Positions 46,746 through 55,380 of a stretch of DNA of 64,000 nucleotides are shown here, piece after piece. The DNA comes from Psychrobacter sp. Choline-02u-9. Its GTDB lineage: Bacteria > Pseudomonadota > Gammaproteobacteria > Pseudomonadales > Moraxellaceae. Every line of letters starts with the position of its first letter. Position 1 is the first letter of the stretch. The stretch is taken from contig NZ_PJBF01000049.1 of NCBI RefSeq assembly GCF_002836505.1, forward strand, positions 1 to 64,000, read 5' to 3'. The position numbers and the translations under genes were made by a program. Below the pieces are notes generated by a model. It did no database searches and had not been told where the DNA came from. It saw only the letters and a list, made by a program, of their open reading frames with translations.

Positions 46746-46918
46746 TAGGGCGTGTCCTCAATTCAAACGAGTATCCTCTAAATGGGCTAAAAACAGCTAA
46801 ATTTTGCCAAACATCGTCAAATAGTTGGTCAATATCTCGATATTATCTGCACTATTTTCCTCGTTTGACGGCAATTTATCTCATTTTTATCACCATTTTT
46901 AAAATGAGGACACGCCCT
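46746..46918. mobile_element. MITE-like element, copy 2 (about 173 bp)
   Basis: Begins TAGGGCGTGTCCTCA and ends in its exact 15-base reverse complement. It aligns through most of its length to the reverse complement of the element at 29908-30083. No ORF. It lies in the promoter region of the siderophore importer operon. Confidence 0.8.
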
Positions 46919-47007
46919 AGTACCACTCACTAATTTTTTATACGAATAGTTTTTATAAAAATAGTATGGGTAGACAATACAGCGGTTATAATAAAGTAGT
47001 TGAGACT

Positions 47008-47030
47008 CATTATCAATATAAATGATAATG
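47008..47030. promoter_or_regulatory. Fur-like inverted half-sites
   Basis: CATTATC and GATAATG are exact inverted half-sites separated by nine A/T bases, within the divergent importer/tonB region. Confidence 0.45.
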
Positions 47031-47215
47031 GTTTTTATTAACAGCACTTGTTATATTAAACGCAACGTATCATTTGATGTAAAGATAAGATTCATAGTAG
47101 TGAGGTATAAAAGTAGGTAACGTTCATAGAAATAAGCGTTCTGATAAATAAGGCTACTAAGCAATGTCACGTGTCAGAGATGTATTAAATAGCGAAAATA
47201 TTGTAAATTATTATT

Positions 47216-47228
47216 GATAATAATTATC
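47216..47228. promoter_or_regulatory. Fur box upstream of tonB
   Basis: GATAATAATTATC is a perfect 13-base palindrome matching the Fur core, about 55 bp upstream of the tonB start. Confidence 0.75.
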
Positions 47229-47281
47229 GTTTGCATTATTATCTACGCCATTCTACTCTGAGTAATAAACATTAGGCTGTT

Positions 47282-48241
47282 ATGAGTTCAACGGATTTAG
47301 ACGCGCCACCACTTAAGTCGTTATTGCTAGCTATTGTTGCAGTACTAGGACTCCATGTGCTTGCCGCAATTGCACTAGTGGCAATAAAAACGCCTGAACT
47401 CAAACCTGAGCCAAAAAAAGAGATGTCACCACTTGAGATAAAGTTTGTGTCATTACCGGCAAAAACGGTCTCAACTGAAGTAGAAAAACAAACAGTCACA
47501 GCCAAAAAAGAAGTACAGCCTGAGGTGCAAGTTCAGCCAGCGCCGCAACCTGAACCAAAGCCTAAAGAGCCGGTTAAACAACCAACAGAGACACCCGTAA
47601 AACCAAAAGAGCCTGTTGTAAAAAATACAGAGCCGAAAGTGACGCCTGTGATAGCGTCAGAAAAGCCTCGTCCTGATACCAGTCAAAAAGTAGCCCCAAA
47701 AGAGCCGCTACCGAAACCAAAGGTTGATAACTCAGCAGCTGAAGCACAACGTCAAGCAGCTGCCCAAGCTGAATCAGAGCGACAAGCCAAAAAGTCTGAG
47801 CAAGAGGCACAAGCTAGGGCAGAGCAAGAAGCCAAAAGGGTTGCTGATGCCAAAGCTGCCGTTCAGGCGAAGGCTGCCGCAGAGGCCGCCGCTGCACAAG
47901 CAAGAGCTGAGGCAGAAGCAGCAGCTGCTTTAGCACAGAGTAATGAGCCTGTGAGCTTTACTGCTAGCTCAGCCAACTGGGCATCTGCGCCAAACTTTAG
48001 TTTCCCTGAGCGCGCCGCACGTAGAGCTCGTTCTGGTGATACGCTCAACGTTGTCTTAGTATTACGAGTCAACAAACAAGGCGGCATCGATAACGTGCGA
48101 GTTGCTCAATCATCAGGTAATCCGCTACTAGACAAAGAAGCCCGACGTCAAGTTCGATCTGGCAAGTTCAAACCCTTTACTAAGAATGGCGTACCCGTGG
48201 TAGGTGATGTAACTCTACCGATCAGTTACGCGGTTCCTTGA
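47282..48241 (+). CDS. tonB: TonB energy transducer
   Basis: 319 residues. One N-terminal membrane helix (about 12-34), then a Pro/Lys/Glu-rich periplasmic spacer (about 40-145) with many KEP/PKP repeats, an Ala/Gln/Glu-rich helix (about 150-225) more like TolA, and a C-terminal TonB domain (about 230-319) containing RSGDTLNVVLVLRVNKQGGI (partial), SSGNPLLDKEARRQVRSGKF and PVVGDVTLPISYAV. It couples the proton-driven ExbBD motor to the outer membrane receptors upstream. First gene of tonB-exbB-exbD. Confidence 0.93.
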   Translation: MSSTDLDAPPLKSLLLAIVAVLGLHVLAAIALVAIKTPELKPEPKKEMSPLEIKFVSLPAKTVSTEVEKQTVTAKKEVQPEVQVQPAPQPEPKPKEPVKQPTETPVKPKEPVVKNTEPKVTPVIASEKPRPDTSQKVAPKEPLPKPKVDNSAAEAQRQAAAQAESERQAKKSEQEAQARAEQEAKRVADAKAAVQAKAAAEAAAAQARAEAEAAAALAQSNEPVSFTASSANWASAPNFSFPERAARRARSGDTLNVVLVLRVNKQGGIDNVRVAQSSGNPLLDKEARRQVRSGKFKPFTKNGVPVVGDVTLPISYAVP

Positions 48242-48349
48242 TAGCTCACATTTTATAACAACGTATTTATTAATCATTTTTCATTATAAAACTAAACATG
48301 ATATTTACCTCAGTATCATGTAATGGCATTACACATTAAGGAGTCTGAC

Positions 48350-49039
48350 ATGGACTTTATGCAATACTGGCAGATCAGCGACATGGTGACAAAAACGTTG
48401 TTCTTTTTGTTGCTTGCGTTATCTATTCTCTCTTGGGTGACAGGTATCGTCCGCGTATTGCAAAGCCGTAAGCTGGCGACCAATGTAGCAGATGATTTGA
48501 GTCAGCAATTACAAGCCAAACAGTCTGACTTGGCTGGTACTGATGCTGCCACTCGCCGCTTGGTGACTGAGCAGACTTTGCTCAAGCATATCGGTCGCTA
48601 TCGCTTTGCTAGTGAGCGCGGTCTGCCGATTCTTGGTACGACGGCAGCGATTGCACCGTTCATCGGCTTGTTTGGTACGGTATGGGGTATTTTCCATGCC
48701 TTGCACAATATCGGTATGAGTGGTCAGGCAGGATTGGGGCAGGTTGCAGGGCCAGTCGGTGAAGCTCTAATTATGACAGGTCTTGGTATTGCAGTAGCGA
48801 TTCCAGCTGTGGTGTTTTATAACCTTGCAGTACGTATCAATCGCCGCATAATGTATCAAGCCAACGATAGAGCGCATGATTTATTGGCGCAATCAACGGG
48901 TCTTGTGGATACTACCAAGGTAACCGCGAGCCATGCTGCTAGCGCCTCACAAGTGCACGCTGCACCAAGCAGTCGTTCAACGACGAGCGAGACTCAGCAT
49001 ACCAATAACTACAGTAATTCTGTGCCAAAGCAGCTATAG
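48350..49039 (+). CDS. exbB: Biopolymer transport protein ExbB
   Basis: A 229-residue MotA/TolQ/ExbB proton-channel protein with three membrane helices: about 12-35, then after a cytoplasmic loop about 105-130 (GLPILGTTAAIAPFIGLFGTVWGIFHALHNIG, partial) and 148-170 (GEALIMTGLGIAVAIPAVVFYN). The loop and helix motifs are diagnostic. The frame starts at 48323, but AAGGAG is placed seven bases before the ATG at 48350. The C-terminal 35 residues are Ser/Thr/Ala-rich. It lies 108 bp after tonB. Confidence 0.94.
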   Translation: MDFMQYWQISDMVTKTLFFLLLALSILSWVTGIVRVLQSRKLATNVADDLSQQLQAKQSDLAGTDAATRRLVTEQTLLKHIGRYRFASERGLPILGTTAAIAPFIGLFGTVWGIFHALHNIGMSGQAGLGQVAGPVGEALIMTGLGIAVAIPAVVFYNLAVRINRRIMYQANDRAHDLLAQSTGLVDTTKVTASHAASASQVHAAPSSRSTTSETQHTNNYSNSVPKQL

Positions 49040-49165
49040 ATAGTGTTGATCTTGCAAGCATTAAATCTGCCAGCGCTAGGTCTGTAAAGGCTCAAACGAC
49101 AAGTCGAAAAACCGTCAAAAAACGGCTTGGCTGTGTGAAAATAACCAAAAGCATTGAGAGTAACT

Positions 49166-49567
49166 ATGGCATTTCAATTGGGTGATGATGACGTACGAAG
49201 CATGGATGAGATGAACCTCATTCCGCTTATCGATATCATGCTGGTATTGATGATTATATTTTTATTGACAGCGACCGTGCTGAATCCGACGGTGCCTTTA
49301 GATTTGCCAGAGACCAGTGCCGCGCTCAATGAGACGCCGCCAGAAGCGATCCAAGTCAGTATTGATAAAGATGCGGGGATATTCTGGGATAGCGACCCAA
49401 TCAGCATGGAAGAATTAGAGACACGCTTGCAGCAACAAGGCGCGACGGGTAAGAATCCAGCGGTACAGTTACGTGCAGATAAAGAAGGTAAGTACGATAC
49501 GGTCGCTCAAGTCTTAGCAGCGGCAAGTAACGCTGGACTGACCAAAATCGCATTTGTGAATGAATAG
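49166..49567 (+). CDS. exbD: Biopolymer transport protein ExbD
   Basis: 133 residues with one membrane helix (about 20-40). The proton-relay aspartate is in NLIPLIDIMLVLMIIFLLTA, followed by a periplasmic domain ending PAVQLRADKEGKYDTVAQVLAAASNAGLTKIAFV (partial). The frame begins at a TTG at 49154; GAGAG before the ATG at 49166 makes the shorter start better. Completes the TonB motor with ExbB. Confidence 0.94.
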   Translation: MAFQLGDDDVRSMDEMNLIPLIDIMLVLMIIFLLTATVLNPTVPLDLPETSAALNETPPEAIQVSIDKDAGIFWDSDPISMEELETRLQQQGATGKNPAVQLRADKEGKYDTVAQVLAAASNAGLTKIAFVNE

Positions 49568-49755
49568 TTTAGTAGTTAAATACTGAAAAGCTTAAGCATT
49601 GAATAGTTTAAGCACTGTGAGTCAGTGCTAATAGGTTTAGCCCTATAGTAGAAAACTGGCTAGATAAACCAATAGCCCAACCAGTAAAACAACCAGAACC
49701 GCTATAATAAAAACAATTAAAATAATAAAATTTTCTCCAACCTCATTAACTACTT

Positions 49756-49794
49756 AAACCTCAAATTAAGTCGTTAGTGAGGTTTTCTTTTTTT
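49756..49794. terminator. Terminator downstream of exbD
   Basis: An AAACCTCA / TGAGGTTT stem with a 14-base loop and a long T-rich tail. It may also affect the convergent lipoprotein gene, whose stop lies at its edge. Confidence 0.75.
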
Positions 49795-50266
49795 ACCAGC
49801 CGTAGCCAAACGGACGATAGCCGTAACCAAAACCTGCATGTCTGTAGCCAAATGGGTAAGGTGAGCGTAAGTAGTCGAGATCACGTTGGCGAATATAGTA
49901 GTAGCGCCCTTGAGAGTAAGCTTCTTCTAACTTCTCAATACCTTCTAACGGACAAACAGGTTGCCAGTCATAGCCTTCGCGACCGAGCTTATAAGCATTC
50001 AATTCAGTACAATAGTTTTTGAGACCTTGTTGACGGCCTTGCTCCCATTGGATACGGTTAGGGCTAGCACCGCCTATACTAGCGCAGCTATTGGTATAGT
50101 GACCGAAGTAGGCACCTGAACGTCCTTGCGAGCCATCAGCGTAGCCGACTTCTTGCCAGTTACTGTTTTGACATTGCTGCGGGGTTAGGCTCTGAGTCGT
50201 GGCACAGCCTGATAATGTTAGTACGACCGCGCCAAGTAGCGATATGCTTATGCCTGTTTTGCTCAT
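49793..50266 (-). CDS. DUF2799 lipoprotein
   Basis: 157 residues from the ATG at 50266. The signal peptide MSKTGISISLLGAVVLTLSGC places the lipidated Cys at residue 21; the open frame extends 22 residues further upstream to 50332, but those would give an atypically long signal region. The body shows the DUF2799 pattern: NWQEVGYADGSQG, a conserved cysteine pair, WEQGRQQGLKNYC, AYKLGREGYDWQPVCPLEG. The tail is rich in Gly/Tyr/Phe (GYRHAGFGYGYRPFGYG). Function unknown; probably an outer membrane-anchored protein. Confidence 0.8.
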   Translation of the reverse strand: MSKTGISISLLGAVVLTLSGCATTQSLTPQQCQNSNWQEVGYADGSQGRSGAYFGHYTNSCASIGGASPNRIQWEQGRQQGLKNYCTELNAYKLGREGYDWQPVCPLEGIEKLEEAYSQGRYYYIRQRDLDYLRSPYPFGYRHAGFGYGYRPFGYGW

Positions 50267-50332
50267 GACTTTACTTGTCAGCTTGCGAGCGTGATAAGCG
50301 CCCGATGAGTTTGACTCAATAATATAATTCAT

Positions 50333-50689
50333 AATAAACCTGCGCGCGTTTAAAATTATGGTTTATCATAGCACTTTTTTGAACTGACCACTTTTAGTAT
50401 CTGGTTTTTATAGCGTACTGTACTCGGTAAGTTTATATACGTTAAACAATTGATTTAATAGCGTAACTTGCTAAATTTTCATATGCTTTAAAAGCACCTG
50501 TTGCACCGCGATTGGACGACAACGCTTGATTTTTAATGGTTCGTGCTCATTATAAGCCCTTATATATCGTTGTTTATTATCGTACTAATCGCAAAACTAT
50601 ATGTACTATTTATAAATAACGGTTCATTAGCGATATTTACCGCTATATCTCTTAGTATCTTTTTCATTTAGTCAAAAGGCCAGACCATC
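50333..50689. other. Intergenic, A+T-rich
   Basis: Roughly 360 bp between divergent genes with no ORF, repeat or terminator recognised. It should contain both promoters. Confidence 0.5.
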
Positions 50690-51286
50690 ATGGGAACATT
50701 GATTGGCGTTATCATTGTACTATTCGTATTAGGGAGTATGATGGCGCTCAAACCGAACGGTATCGATCAGCGTTTGGATAAGCTGCGTATGACCGCGCGT
50801 CGTTTACAGCTCAATCCAAAACTCGTTTCGTGCCCTGATTGGATCAAAGGCCGTGATAATGAGTATGGCCGCGGTATGCTTGGACAATACTGCCTGATAT
50901 TTGAAGACACTAAACTGCCGCATACCCGTTATCAAGTGATTGATGGACAGTGGCGACCAGACAGCAGTTTTGTTGATACCAGTACAGATGATAAGACGCT
51001 TACTATTCCCAGTGCGATTCGTTCTAGTCAAATCAGCAATAATCCAGTAGTCAAAAAGACTGATTTTAGCTTGGATCAAGTGCCGTTGGAGCTGCCAGTA
51101 AGTATCGAGCCGTTTGTTAAAGGTCTATTGACCAAGGCCAATAGCATTATTATTTATTGGGAAGATATTGCTTATGTACGTCCAGCATCTAATCCTACGT
51201 ACCATCAAAAACGGATTGAAGCGGACTTATTAGTGCTCAAAGAAAACCTTGAGAAGTGGGCGCTACAGATGCAAAAACAAGCATAA
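50690..51286 (+). CDS. Membrane-anchored protein of unknown function
   Basis: 198 residues. One N-terminal membrane helix (MGTLIGVIIVLFVLGSMMAL) anchors a soluble domain. Conserved-looking features include RLDKLRMTARRLQLNPKLV, two cysteines (SCPDWIKGR and GQYCLIFED), WRPDSSF and a final helix LLVLKENLEKWALQMQ. No family was recognised; the style is that of conserved Moraxellaceae proteins of unknown role. It precedes topA by about 270 bp on the same strand. Confidence 0.7.
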   Translation: MGTLIGVIIVLFVLGSMMALKPNGIDQRLDKLRMTARRLQLNPKLVSCPDWIKGRDNEYGRGMLGQYCLIFEDTKLPHTRYQVIDGQWRPDSSFVDTSTDDKTLTIPSAIRSSQISNNPVVKKTDFSLDQVPLELPVSIEPFVKGLLTKANSIIIYWEDIAYVRPASNPTYHQKRIEADLLVLKENLEKWALQMQKQA

Positions 51287-51554
51287 ACCTAGTAAAGCGT
51301 TTTTTCGTCTCCATTAAAGGGCAATATGCAAGCAGTTTGTCATATTTAAATTATTTAAAGTTGACAGTTTAACGCTTAGCAGTGTAACGTCTTTATAACT
51401 ATATCTTTATTTTATGGTTATTATTTGTTTTATAACCTTTTTTATCAGCAGCGATTATTACTATAAATAGCTGAACCATGGTCAAACCATGAGTATTAGC
51501 TTCCATAAATTGCCGTGCTGCTGAATTTAACCTTACTTTTAATTTACTTATATT

Positions 51555-54224
51555 ATGGTGTCGTCAAACATGGCAAAAACCACAACCAAAAAAAGTCCAG
51601 CACCAGCTGCTGACAGCCCAAAGGGTAAGTCTTTGGTGATTGTAGAATCACCAGCCAAGGCAAAAACGATTAATAAATACCTTGGTGATGACTTTATCGT
51701 ACGCTCAAGTATCGGTCACGTCCGTGATTTGCCGGTCAGTGCGAGCAAAAGTGCAAAGAAAGCCACGACCGCTAAAAAAGATGACAGTCTGACCAAAGAA
51801 GAAAAAGCGCAGCAAGCACTGGTACGCCGCATGGGTGTAGATCCAGAGCATGATTGGGCGGCAGTCTATGAAGTACTGCCAAACAAAACCAAAGTCATCA
51901 AAGAGCTTAAAGCATTAGCCAAAGACGCTGACAAAATCTATCTAGCAACGGATATGGATAGAGAAGGGGAAGCAATTGCTTGGCATCTAAAAGAAGTCAT
52001 CGGTGGCCCTGATAGCAAGTATCAACGTGTGGTCTTTAACGAGATTACCAAGTCAGCTATTCAAAGTGCGTTTAAGCAGCCTTCGAAATTAGATATTGAC
52101 CGCGTGAACGCGCAACAAGCGCGTCGGTTCTTGGACCGTGTTGTCGGCTTTATGGTATCGCCATTATTATGGCAAAAAATAGCTCGCGGGCTATCTGCAG
52201 GCCGTGTACAGTCAGTTGCCATGCGCTTGGTCGTCGAGCGTGAGCATGAGATTCGCGCATTCATTCCAGAAGAGTACTGGCAGATTCATGCTGATACGCA
52301 CATTGCTAATGGAAAAAAAGACGCTGAGCAAGTCGGTATCCGTTTAGAGGCGACCAAACAAGGCGGTAAAACTTTAAAACTTGGTAATAAAGAGCAGACC
52401 GATAAAGTGTTAGAGGTGCTCAAGGTAAGCGACTTTATCGTTAAAGAGCGTGAAGAAAAACCAACGCAATCACGTCCAAGCGCACCATTTATTACTTCGA
52501 CCTTGCAACAGGCTGCCAGCACGCGCTTAGGATTCTCTGTTAAGAAAACCATGATTTTAGCGCAGCGTCTATACGAAGCGGGTCATATTACTTATATGCG
52601 TACTGATTCGACGTTCTTATCAGGCGACGCGCTTGCTGCTGTCCGTGGTCATATCGAAGACAGCTATGGTGCAAAATATGTACCAGAAAAACCAAATTTC
52701 TATGGTAACAAGCAGGGCGCACAAGAAGCGCATGAAGCGATTCGTCCTTCTAATGTCAATATGAAGTCAACACAGCTCAAAGGTGTTGAGCGTGATGCAA
52801 TACGTCTATATGAGCTAATCTGGCGTCAATTTGTAGCGTGTCAGATGTTACCTGCCAAATATCTATCAGTGAACCTGTTTGTAGGCGCAGATGATATCGA
52901 GTTAAAAGCCCGAGGTCGTACCATGGTTTTTGATGGTTTCACAAGAGTGATGCCACCGGCCAAGACTGACGACACCTTACTGCCTGATGTCAAAAAAGGC
53001 GATAAGTTAAACCTAGATAAGCTAGATCCGAGTCAGCACTTCACTAAGCCTGCGCCTCGCTATACTGAAGCCAGTCTAGTAAAAGAGCTTGAGAAAAAAG
53101 GTATCGGTCGTCCATCGACTTATGCATCCATTATCTCAACCATTCAAGATCGCGGCTATGTGAAGCTTGAAAACAAGCGTCTGTTTGCCGAAAAAATGGG
53201 TGATATCGTCACTGATAGATTGACAGCTAGCTTCCCAGACTTAATGGATTATACCTTTACCGCCGCGTTAGAGGACAAGCTCGATCACGTGGCAGAAGGT
53301 GAGCAAGACTGGAAAGATGTGCTTGATAATTTCTATGGCGAGTTCAAAACCACTCTAGAGCGTGCCAAAGAAAAAGATGGTATGCGTCCAAACGATCCAA
53401 CTGACGTGCCAGATGTCCATTGTGATATCTGTGATCGTCCGATGCAATTGCGTACAGGGTCAACAGGTGTATTCTTAGGCTGTACTGGCTACAATCTACC
53501 GCCAAAAGAGCGTTGTAAAGGCACCAAAAATCTAATGCCAGTTGAAGCATTCGCCAATCTAGATGATGCGGAAGGTGATGACGAAGCGGCAGAAGTTAAA
53601 GATTTGATGGAGAAAAAACGCTGCCCGAAATGTGGCACGGCGATGAATGGTTACATCGTGGATGGTGGTCTCAAACTACACATTTGCGGTAACAACCCTG
53701 ATTGCGATGGTTATATCCTAGAAGAAGGCAAGTTTGAAGTTCCTGGCTCAGATGCACCAACTATTGACTGTAATAAGTGCGATGGGCAGATGGAGCTTAA
53801 AACAGGACGCTTTGGTCCGTATTTTGCTTGTCAAAACTGTGATAATACGCGCAAGGTACTAAAAACTGGTGAAGCAGCGCCGCCACGTATGGATCCAATC
53901 CATCTACCAGAGCTAAAATCGACCAAGCATGATGATTACTTCATTTTGCGTGAAGGCGCGGCTGGTATGTTTCTCGCGGCCTCTAAGTTTCCAAAGGTTA
54001 GAGAAACGCGTCCACCAAAGCTCGCTGAGCTACGAGAAATTAAAGACAAGATGGAGGACAAGTTCCAGTATCTGTTTGCAGGACCAGATGAAGATCCTGA
54101 AGGTAACCCAACCATCTTGCGCTGGTCACGTAAGAAAAAAGAGCAGTATATCGGCTCTGAGAAAAACGGCAAGGCCACACGTTGGGGTGTTTACTGGCGT
54201 AAAGGTGAATGGGTAGAGGAGTAA
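51555..54224 (+). CDS. topA: DNA topoisomerase I
   Basis: Type IA topoisomerase relaxing negative supercoils. Toprim domain at about 25-165 ([34 protein letters not shown]), the active-site Tyr in [11 protein letters not shown] near residue 350, and [18 protein letters not shown]. The C-terminus carries three Cys4-type zinc-ribbon motifs ([23 protein letters not shown]). 889 residues, slightly above E. coli (865). Two starts are possible, ATG 51555 or ATG 51570 ([11 protein letters not shown]); neither has a clear ribosome site. Confidence 0.96.
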   Translation: MVSSNMAKTTTKKSPAPAADSPKGKSLVIVESPAKAKTINKYLGDDFIVRSSIGHVRDLPVSASKSAKKATTAKKDDSLTKEEKAQQALVRRMGVDPEHDWAAVYEVLPNKTKVIKELKALAKDADKIYLATDMDREGEAIAWHLKEVIGGPDSKYQRVVFNEITKSAIQSAFKQPSKLDIDRVNAQQARRFLDRVVGFMVSPLLWQKIARGLSAGRVQSVAMRLVVEREHEIRAFIPEEYWQIHADTHIANGKKDAEQVGIRLEATKQGGKTLKLGNKEQTDKVLEVLKVSDFIVKEREEKPTQSRPSAPFITSTLQQAASTRLGFSVKKTMILAQRLYEAGHITYMRTDSTFLSGDALAAVRGHIEDSYGAKYVPEKPNFYGNKQGAQEAHEAIRPSNVNMKSTQLKGVERDAIRLYELIWRQFVACQMLPAKYLSVNLFVGADDIELKARGRTMVFDGFTRVMPPAKTDDTLLPDVKKGDKLNLDKLDPSQHFTKPAPRYTEASLVKELEKKGIGRPSTYASIISTIQDRGYVKLENKRLFAEKMGDIVTDRLTASFPDLMDYTFTAALEDKLDHVAEGEQDWKDVLDNFYGEFKTTLERAKEKDGMRPNDPTDVPDVHCDICDRPMQLRTGSTGVFLGCTGYNLPPKERCKGTKNLMPVEAFANLDDAEGDDEAAEVKDLMEKKRCPKCGTAMNGYIVDGGLKLHICGNNPDCDGYILEEGKFEVPGSDAPTIDCNKCDGQMELKTGRFGPYFACQNCDNTRKVLKTGEAAPPRMDPIHLPELKSTKHDDYFILREGAAGMFLAASKFPKVRETRPPKLAELREIKDKMEDKFQYLFAGPDEDPEGNPTILRWSRKKKEQYIGSEKNGKATRWGVYWRKGEWVEE

Positions 54225-54236
54225 ATATTGTTACAT

Positions 54237-54313
54237 CCAATATAGTGCTTTTATAGCGTCAGACTCATTTAATGTACTACAGGTACAATTTGCATTGGTC
54301 TTTCTTATATTGG
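54237..54313. repeat. Palindromic intergenic repeat, copy D
   Basis: CCAATATA at the left pairs with TATATTGG at the right. The interior GCGTCAGACTCATTTAATG, GTAC-N4-GTAC and CAATTTGCATTGGTCTTTCT is nearly identical to copy E and aligned with A-C. Confidence 0.75.
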
Positions 54314-54343
54314 CTTAAACAAACCTAATAGTTACTTCCAATA

Positions 54344-54377
54344 AAAAACCCTCTTATAATTTAAGAGGGTTTTTTTG
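54344..54377. terminator. Terminator between topA and sodC
   Basis: An AAACCCTCTTA / TAAGAGGGTTT stem with a five-base loop and T runs on the plus strand. It can act for the convergent gene as well. Confidence 0.88.
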
Positions 54378-54461
54378 TGCTTATAATATTTCTTTTAAGC
54401 TATTTCTTTCAAACTATTTTACGTTTACAAACCTAGTCTAAGTTCATAAATTAGGACAGTA

Positions 54462-55019
54462 TTAGTTTTTTACGATGATACCGCAACCAATACGATCGCC
54501 TGCATTACCTGAAGGCTGACTGGTATAGTCGTCAACGCCAGCATGTACGATAAAGGCCAAACGATTTACGCTATATTTACCTGCTTCAGTCGCTGCGATT
54601 TTCTTATTCACATAGTTAATAGTAGCAACACCATCTTCATTAGCAGTTAAGTTTGGCAAGTCACCAGCATGGCCATTCATATCATCTGGATTAGAGTGTG
54701 GCTTGTTATCTGGGTTGAAGTGACCGCCTGCCGCTTTACCCATAACGTCACAGCTGCCTGTTTCGTGGATATGTAATGAGACAGTTCTGCCTGGCTGTAG
54801 GTTAGTGAGTTTACCGTAAACTTGGACGCCACCATCAACTGGGCGTAAGAAAACTTGACCAACTTCTTTCTTCTTGCCATCTACTGTTTGTATAGTTGAT
54901 TTTAGCGTCGGTTGTGCTAAAGGGTTACCCGTTTGCATTTGACTTTCTACGGTTTGGCAACCAGTCATTGCTAACGCTGAACCGCATAATAAGGTACTTG
55001 CAAGTAATGTCTTATTCAT
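54462..55019 (-). CDS. sodC: Cu,Zn superoxide dismutase, lipoprotein type
   Basis: Periplasmic superoxide dismutase. The signal peptide ends AMTGC, so it is probably lipid-anchored. Copper and zinc ligands are visible in VSLHIHETGSCD, GGHFNPDNKPHSNPDDMNGHAGDLPN (partial), and FIVHAGVDD; the disulfide pair is in GSCD and RIGCGII. The frame begins at a TTG at 55031, but GGAG is placed six bases before the ATG at 55019, giving 185 residues. Single-gene unit. Confidence 0.94.
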   Translation of the reverse strand: MNKTLLASTLLCGSALAMTGCQTVESQMQTGNPLAQPTLKSTIQTVDGKKKEVGQVFLRPVDGGVQVYGKLTNLQPGRTVSLHIHETGSCDVMGKAAGGHFNPDNKPHSNPDDMNGHAGDLPNLTANEDGVATINYVNKKIAATEAGKYSVNRLAFIVHAGVDDYTSQPSGNAGDRIGCGIIVKN

Positions 55020-55380
55020 TATTATCTCCAATTGTTTGAGTTGTTATTTTTAGTCTTCATTAAAGCCACGAATATCTATCGTTATTGTTCTATAAAAATC
55101 GGTGTCAATATTCGTTAACATCGGAGTCAGTATAGCCAAGCTAACTCTATAGTTATTCATCAAATGCGCAACAATCAGTTAATAAATGTAAGTAACGTAT
55201 GGGTTTGAAAAACGAACTAAGATAAATGATTTTCAAAATTAAATGGCTTTAAATGCGTGAGAAACCTACTAAGAAGGCTATGAACTGCAAGCAAATGAAT
55301 AACAAACAGGCATAAAAAAGCCGCCCATCATTGTGATAAGCGGCTTCCTAATCTATAGAACTGGCTTAATAAAGGGTCAA
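55020..55380. other. Intergenic region between sodC and lon
   Basis: About 360 bp holding the sodC promoter side and, at the right end, the lon terminator. No gene seen. Confidence 0.5.
55313..55348 (-). terminator. Terminator of lon
   Basis: On the minus strand, AGCCGCT... pairs with GGCGGCT around a loop of about 15 bases and is followed by TTTTTT. Confidence 0.8.

Larger units (their letters stand above)
46624..47281. other. Divergent iron-gene control region with MITE and Fur boxes
   Basis: 658 bp between the divergent siderophore importer operon and tonB. Holds a GCAATT/AATTGC inverted repeat near the importer start (46654-46674), MITE copy 2 (46746-46918), a spaced Fur-like pair (47008-47030) and a strong Fur box (47216-47228). 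No convincing gene. Confidence 0.6.

Noticed and set aside
47573..47940. Alternative frames inside tonB giving long Ala, Leu or Lys-rich products
   Set aside because: They are shadows of the repetitive Pro/Lys and Ala-rich coding sequence.
49643..49755. A minus-strand hydrophobic frame (about 35 codons) downstream of exbD that reads like a single membrane helix
   Set aside because: No ATG, GTG or TTG start is available in frame after the preceding stop, and A+T-rich sequence easily gives hydrophobic codons.
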